Assembly (NCBI GenBank): GCA_964393115.1
Contig: CAYMST010000232.1
Coordinates: forward strand, 1-7,675
Source: CAYMST01 sp964393115
Lineage (GTDB): Bacteria > Bacteroidota > Bacteroidia > Cytophagales > Cyclobacteriaceae
Reading direction: 5' to 3'
Length of the DNA stretch: 7,675 nt
Part shown: positions 1-5,700 of the stretch, in pieces
How positions within the stretch are numbered: the stretch's first letter is position 1
Layout: every line of letters starts with the position of its first letter
Position numbers and translations under genes: made by a program
The notes under the pieces: model-generated
What the model saw: only the letters and a program-made list of their open reading frames with translations
What the model was told of the DNA's origin: nothing
Database searches by the model: none

Positions 1-1649
1 ACTGGTGTACCGCTTCGAACATCAATACTTAAGTTCGTCTCATTCCTGACGCGCAGGGGTTCATTGTATGCATAGGTAGATCCGTTCTCATTGGTAATCT
101 GAAAACCTTCGATCATGCCCTGAGCATTTTCACTTTTTCCAATAAATGATGACTGACCTGTTTCAGATCCAATCATACTGTATTCTGTTCTCCCACTTCC
201 CTCCGCCATTGGAAGTCTAGGGAGTGCATTTCTAAAACCAGGAACACGACTAATCAAGTCCGTTTCGGCAGATTCTACTTGATCTTCAGAGGTATACTCA
301 ACCTTGCCTCCCATATCGGAAGTAAACCTGAAATGTGATTGATTCGAACCTGTGAAGGGTCTCGTATTTCCCCAGTGAGTTATTTCCATCTTCTGAGACC
401 CTACTCCAATGTCCACTCCTACTCCAATATTTCCGCCCAATGCCAGTTCTGACCCCAGTTGGGCAATTCCGAGATTCCCTTCGACTTTATTTGGTTTGAA
501 AGTGCCAATGGTCCCGTGGAATGCCCTGAACCCACCTTGAACTCCTTCCCCACTGACAATAAAGTTGTCGGCATTTGAGAATGGCATTCCAATAAAGACA
601 TCTCGTTTATTGAAATTGGATCCTTTCTCGACGTAGTAGTCCATTATTCCGTTGGAGGACGTACTTGCAGAATTTAGAAATCCAAAAGCCGGGCGTTGTG
701 TTAAATATTCATTGTATTGAAACGAAACGCCACCTAAAAAACCTACCTCGAGCCCAGTGGGTATAAATGGATTTATTTGAAGGCTTGTACTCCAGTTGAA
801 AGATCTTCCTTTGAATGCATTAAAATTAGTTGGACTAACAGTTTCTGCATTTACAATAAGATTGTAAGCACTGGTGCTCAATGCATTAACTGTACTGCGA
901 GCAGCTCTTCTCTTCAAAACTCCAATATTGTGCCTTCTTCTGGCGGCAGTGTAACCCTTCGTATCCTCTCTGTCTGCTCTAGATATGACATTCTTATATC
1001 TCTCCTTTTGATCTTCTTTTTTTAACGAGTTTAGAAGATTCAGCGGGTTGATATTAGGTCTAAATGTGACCCCATCATTATTGATATTAAAATCAAGACC
1101 GCCAACTCCACGAACATTCAAGCCCAGTCCAAGGTTTTTTTGATATCCATAGTAATTATTAAATCTCAATGAATTCTTTATGGAGGCACCAATTGGCACA
1201 TCCACTGAAAAAGCTTCAATACCGGCAGAAGCACCTACATTGACAGTCCAGTTTGGTCGTGTTTTATTGTAGTACTTTACATTGGCTCCATTATATTCAT
1301 CAGGAAAACCCCTTACGGTACGATTGATCACACCAGGATTTAGCGACCAACCTAAACCAACCCAGGTAGATTCCTGTTCCGAGGTAACACCACTATTGTA
1401 TGATAATGACAAAGCATAGCCACCTCCGTCGACTCCTGGAATCTCAATGACTGGAATATTATAATTGAAGTCACCAGTAAACAGGTTGACCATCTCAGTG
1501 GTGGCAACAGGAGTAAATGAAGAAAACTCTGGTTGATTTGGACCACTAGTCAAGGCCAAAGCACCAACAGGAAAAACGATCTCAACAAGGAAATTAACGA
1601 GAAGGTAAATGCTCAGTATTTTAAAGAAGCGAGAGTCTCTGTATTTCAT
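1..1649 (-). CDS. RHS/SpvB-like large secreted protein, N-terminal part (3' end beyond the window)
   Basis: Seen: an uninterrupted minus-strand frame of 549 codons runs from an ATG at 1649 off the left edge with no stop. Residues 1-32 form a signal peptide: basic start MKYRDSRFFK, hydrophobic core, and an A-L-A signal peptidase I site at 30-32. The mature start holds PEFSSFTPV (about 40-48), then TGDFNYNIP (58-66), LSLSYNSGV (80-88) and WVGLGWSLNPGVINR (96-110). This follows the SpvB/RHS N-terminal pattern of a 'siP' strand, a 'LsYnS' strand and a 'lGxGWxL..I.R' strand. Known: Bacteroidota proteins with this start are usually thousands of residues long and carry RHS/YD repeats forming a shell around a variable C-terminal domain, often a toxin. 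Inferred: this is the front end of such a protein; no YD repeats are yet visible. Residues 210-251 are a lysine/arginine-rich hydrophilic insertion. The start lies 8 bp after the preceding lipoprotein stop, with no clear Shine-Dalgarno, which suggests translational coupling. Confidence 0.85.
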   Translation of the reverse strand, partial: MKYRDSRFFKILSIYLLVNFLVEIVFPVGALALTSGPNQPEFSSFTPVATTEMVNLFTGDFNYNIPVIEIPGVDGGGYALSLSYNSGVTSEQESTWVGLGWSLNPGVINRTVRGFPDEYNGANVKYYNKTRPNWTVNVGASAGIEAFSVDVPIGASIKNSLRFNNYYGYQKNLGLGLNVRGVGGLDFNINNDGVTFRPNINPLNLLNSLKKEDQKERYKNVISRADREDTKGYTAARRRHNIGVLKRRAARSTVNALSTSAYNLIVNAETVSPTNFNAFKGRSFNWSTSLQINPFIPTGLEVGFLGGVSFQYNEYLTQRPAFGFLNSASTSSNGIMDYYVEKGSNFNKRDVFIGMPFSNADNFIVSGEGVQGGFRAFHGTIGTFKPNKVEGNLGIAQLGSELALGGNIGVGVDIGVGSQKMEITHWGNTRPFTGSNQSHFRFTSDMGGKVEYTSEDQVESAETDLISRVPGFRNALPRLPMAEGSGRTEYSMIGSETGQSSFIGKSENAQGMIEGFQITNENGSTYAYNEPLRVRNETNLSIDVRSGTP

Positions 1650-1657
1650 AATCTCAG

Positions 1658-2263
1658 TCAAATATCTAGTCTGGGTATCCTTTGTATATCGCCACGCTGA
1701 AATACAAAGTGGTTAATCCCTGTGTTAAAAATTTCATCTTGAATTACCAAGTCCAATGTATCGGATTTGACAATACCCCTGCCATCGTCAGCAAATACCA
1801 AAATGATGCTATTGCTTTTGTTAAGGCTATACGATCGCTCATAGTGATACAAGGAAGGAGTAAACTCCCCTGAAGTAGTCTTCAGGATAATCAAGTTTCG
1901 TAAATTGAAACTCAAATCATTGATTCTCTGATTGTAATCCTGGTGATCCTGGACATCACGGTATACGATGTCTCTTTCACTACTACTGGACTTGATCGTA
2001 AGTATAAAGCTCTCCTGATTACTATAGAATTGAGTCAATGAGTCTAGGGCCTCCTGCGTACCTGGTCCATCCATTTCTCTAAAAGCAAGAATGGATGGAG
2101 GAAGATACTTCACCTCGAATTCAACGTCTCCAATGGATTTAGAAACCAGCAAGCCATTCCCTTCATCATTAAGCCATTCGTACAAATCATCAATACTCCG
2201 ATTTGAGGACGAACATCCAACAGTCAATAAGATAATGATCGATATAGCCATCATGCCTTTCAT
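1658..2263 (-). CDS. hypothetical lipoprotein, 201 residues
   Basis: I do not recognise a named family. Seen: a short n-region (MKGMM), a hydrophobic stretch (AISIIILLTV) and a lipobox ending in Cys17 (L-T-V-G-C), followed by a serine-rich SSSNRS tether, so it is probably exported and lipid-anchored. The mature part is soluble, mixed alpha/beta in appearance and has no further cysteine. Recognisable patches are DLYEWLNDEGNGL (about 26-38), VEFEVKYLPPSILAFRE (about 47-63), a polar helix-like central stretch, and SIILVFADDGRG (about 152-163). The ATG overlaps the stop of the Skp-like gene as ATGA and has a good AAGGAG five bases upstream, which fixes the start. It lies directly upstream of the RHS-like gene, so a role as partner, anchor or assembly factor for that protein is possible but unproven. 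The position before the large gene, rather than after it, argues weakly against an immunity protein. Confidence 0.85.
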   Translation of the reverse strand: MKGMMAISIIILLTVGCSSSNRSIDDLYEWLNDEGNGLLVSKSIGDVEFEVKYLPPSILAFREMDGPGTQEALDSLTQFYSNQESFILTIKSSSSERDIVYRDVQDHQDYNQRINDLSFNLRNLIILKTTSGEFTPSLYHYERSYSLNKSNSIILVFADDGRGIVKSDTLDLVIQDEIFNTGINHFVFQRGDIQRIPRLDI

Positions 2264-2739
2264 CTATACTCCTTATTAAGCCCTTGCAGCACTTCTTCGG
2301 TGATATCCAATCGTTCATCTCCATACATCACATTACCCATCGTATTCGATCCCAGGACGATTGAAATATTATTCGTCCTAGCGTACTCCGCAACGAATGA
2401 ATTTATCTGCTCCAGGGTGCCTCCAAACAAAGGATTGGTGAGAATATCACTGTTTGCATCCAGCCATATTTGCATGGCAACCATCTGCTGCTCCAACTGT
2501 CTTAGGTCAGTTTCGCTGCCATTTTGATTGCTCAGGTTTTGGTATTGGACCCTAACTGAATCCAGTGTCACTCGATAGCTATTGACTTTTTCATTGTGAA
2601 TTTTCCGAACTTCTTTTATTCCATCATAGTTCTCCAAAATCACATTGAGTCTGATGAACGCCACGTTGGTCGACTCTTTGCATGCGATCAAACAACATAC
2701 GATAAGGACTTGTAATATGGGATTGAAAAATTGTTTCAT
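2260..2739 (-). CDS. Skp/OmpH-family periplasmic chaperone-like lipoprotein
   Basis: Seen: 159 residues from the ATG at 2739. Residues 1-20 are a lipoprotein signal (MKQFF, hydrophobic core, lipobox L-I-A-C with Cys20). The mature protein begins with VAFIRLNVILENYDG (26-40), the counterpart of the OmpH 'iayVdsqkvl..y.g' strand. A charged and Gln-rich coiled-coil-like helical arm follows, then a returning segment with NPLF, AEYARTNNISIVLG, VMYGDERLDITEEVL and a final GLN. The 'P...i...a...n..iVl....Y.d...DIT..Vl..Ln' ending is the diagnostic Skp/OmpH signature. Known: Skp is a soluble trimeric periplasmic holdase for outer-membrane proteins. Odd: this one is lipidated, and its central arm is short. 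Start choice: the same frame opens at a GTG at 2760 overlapping the upstream stop, but the ATG at 2739 gives a compact canonical signal and an A-rich leader. It sits 17 bp after the giant DUF285 gene and overlaps the next lipoprotein gene by 4 bp. Inferred role: envelope chaperone for the large operon products. Confidence 0.82.
   Translation of the reverse strand: MKQFFNPILQVLIVCCLIACKESTNVAFIRLNVILENYDGIKEVRKIHNEKVNSYRVTLDSVRVQYQNLSNQNGSETDLRQLEQQMVAMQIWLDANSDILTNPLFGGTLEQINSFVAEYARTNNISIVLGSNTMGNVMYGDERLDITEEVLQGLNKEYR
2269..2274 (-). promoter_or_regulatory. Shine-Dalgarno for the 201-residue lipoprotein gene
   Basis: Minus strand AAGGAG lies five bases before the ATG at 2263, inside the last codons of the Skp-like gene. 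A strong Shine-Dalgarno is uncommon in Bacteroidota, and it supports this ATG and the 4-bp overlap with the upstream stop. Confidence 0.6.
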
Positions 2740-2756
2740 TTTTTTGTTCCGATCAA

Positions 2757-5700
2757 TCACTCCTCTTCTTCAATAATTCTCAATTGTGCATCTCTTGTAA
2801 CTTCCAGTCCAGCAGGGCTTGACTCCAATCCTTTGATTAGTTCAATCTGGCCTTTGACTGTAAGATCCCCGTCAATTTTTAGCAATGTTTCTGACTCATC
2901 ACTGTAAATTGTAATATTCCCAACCGTATGCGTTCCCGTCATCGTCACTTCGTGGCCTTTAATGATGACTTCATCATTTGCAGTAGGAAAAGCGGGCAGT
3001 GTGCTTCCAGCTTCAGTCAGTGACCAGTTAGTATTATCGGTCAGATTACCATTCGCAACAGTCCAAAAAGTGCGATTACTTGTTATAATGAGAAAGCTTT
3101 GCTCATAGTTGATCGCATCTGTGTAAGACCTTAATGTAAATACACCCGGCATGTAGGTCGTAAAGTTGGAAGTAGTGCCGACTAGAACGTCATCTTGATA
3201 CCACTCATAATGATCATAGATGTCCTCATTGGGGCTTAGAACAATTGGGTTTGCATCGACAAGTTCTTCAGTACCATTTGTAACCACGCAGTTGGAGGCT
3301 TGGGTATCACCAGTAATAGTCCAGCCATAAGTATTGATGAGTATATTTCTCGAGGTTTCATCACAAAATTCAAGGTTATCACTTACGAGATAAAGGTTTT
3401 GGGGAATTTGTAACTCACCATTATCTAAAGTACTCCAGCCGATCAGTGTGTTATCATAATTAGAGACAGAAACTGAAGAGTTGCTTAATATTTTCTCCAA
3501 GTTGGTCACATTGCTTATGTCCCAGAAACCAAGTGACTGATCAAAATTTGTAGCTCCATGAAACATCTCAAACATGTCTTCAACGTTCCCAACATTCCAA
3601 CTACTAAGGTCTTGATCAAATGATAAAGCCCCTCTGAACATTTGTCTCATTATTGTGACAGAGGCCACATTCCAGTCACTAAGGTCTTGATCAAAAGCAT
3701 CAGCACCATTGAACATAAAGCTCATATTAGTTACATTGCTGACATCCCAACTGCTGAGGTTCTTATTAAAAGATTTGGCATCATTAAACATACTTGTCAT
3801 ATTCCAAGCACCGCTAACATCCCAAGAGTCTAGGTCTTGGTTAAACGAAATTGCAGAACTAAACATCCTCCCCAGATCAGTGACATTTGAAACATCCCAA
3901 GCACTTAAATCCTGATTGAATACAGTTGTCCCCTGGAACATTCCTTGCATGTTGGTTGCTCCGCTAACATCCCAAGTTCCAATATCCTGATTAAACGACC
4001 TTGCACCATCAAACATTCTGTTCATCCAGTAGACATTACTTACATCCCAACTACTAATATCTTGATTGAAGGAATCGGCTCCTTGAAACATTCGTCCCAT
4101 ACTAGTAATTGTGCTTACATCCCAATGCCCAATTTCCTCATTCATAGAGGTCGCATCACGAAACATATCACTAAGGTTCGTGATCAAGCTCAAATCGGGA
4201 GCATCACTAGCCAAAACCCTGACATTACTACACCCATAAAACGCTTGAGACAATGAGGTCCAAACCTGATCTCCCCATTGATCAACACTTAAGATCTTAT
4301 CCTTATCTCCAGAAACGCTGAAATAGACGCTGGGAAATTCTCCAGCAATACTTATTTGATAGGTGCCACCAGTTGGAAAGTCAATCGTGGCATCTCCTGT
4401 GAAGGGTCCTGCTACTCCATTATTTGATGGATTGCCAGCTTCAACCCAGCTAACATAGTAGTCATACCCTGCACCCACGGTAGGAATAGTGATTTGGGTA
4501 TTAGAGGAGCTTCCGGAATTGTCCGTTTTCCAGGTAGTGACAAACGGTCGCGCAGGGCAGTTCTGTATATCACCGGCGATACTCCAGCCGTGATTATTGA
4601 TCAGTGCATTTCGCCCAGAATCATCACAATAATGTAAACCGTCAGCATTCAAGGCAATGTTGGCAGGTACCTGAACCTCGCCTGGATCCAGTGTGGACCA
4701 CCCCTCCAAAGTAGCTTCATAGTTGTTAGAACTCATACCTGAATTTGAAAAGGTGTTGACCATGTTGGTCACATTACTTATGTCCCAGCTGCCTAGATCC
4801 TGATCGAACGCAATGGCATCTTGAAATATCCCTCCCATATTGGTCACATTGCTAACATCCCAATCTCTAAGCGATTGGTTAAAAGCTTCTGCTCCTCTGA
4901 ACATATTGGATATGGTTGTCATACTATTTACATTCCAGTCACCAATGGGTTGATTGAATGATTGCGCCTGATCAAACATTAAGTAAGCCAATTGGACATT
5001 ACTAACATCCCAATCACTAAGGTCCTGATTAAATGAACTTGCCTGCGAAAACATGCTGACCATGTTTACAGCATTGCGGACATCCCAACTGCCGATGGGC
5101 TGGTTGAAGGAGTTGGCATCCTTGAACATCTCACTAAAGTCCATTACATTACTTACCTCCCAGTCGCTGATATCCCCATTGAACTGCTTTGCGGATGCAA
5201 AGGCCCTATAAAGGTTTACAATACCACTTAGGTCGGGTGTATCTTCTGCATTCATCACAAGGTTCTCACATCCATAGAAGGCCGAAGCCATGTCATTCCA
5301 AGGAATCTCCCCCCATTGCTCAATACTTAGAATCTTAAGCTTATCACCAGTATTGTTAAATTTTATCCCTGGAAACTGTCCTGATATTCGAATTTCGTAA
5401 GTTCCAGGGTGAGGAAATGTCAACGTGGCACTTCCCTCAAATGGACCTGCTATACCCGTATTGGATTCTGTACCCACCTCAGCCCATTCCACCATATAGT
5501 TGCCAACTCCATTCCCTCGGGGGATAAGTAGTTGATCCGGTGCAGTTGCACCTGGGTTATCTGTCTTCCAGGTGGTAATAAAAGGAGCTTGCGCATGTGT
5601 CGCTACATTCAATGTAGCCGACAATGTAGACTCATATCCTGCACAAAGGCTACTTGCGCGAATTTGGTAATCGGTAGCAGGGGTCAGTCCTGATAAAACT

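Noticed and set aside
419..601. Minus-strand 60-codon frame, and likewise 1352-1546
   Set aside because: Out of frame inside the continuous RHS-like reading frame, which has a signal peptide and family motifs.
1017..1023. Seven-A run on the coding strand, a possible slippery site
   Set aside because: The reading frame is intact on both sides and no downstream structure or alternative frame product is evident.
2758..2760. GTG start for the Skp-like gene overlapping the upstream stop
   Set aside because: Possible, but the ATG at 2739 gives a compact lipoprotein signal and A-rich leader; kept as an alternative only.
3642..4256. Several plus-strand open frames opposite DUF285 array 3
   Set aside because: They are opened by the 75-bp periodicity of the real minus-strand repeats, overlap each other, and have no plausible start context or protein character.
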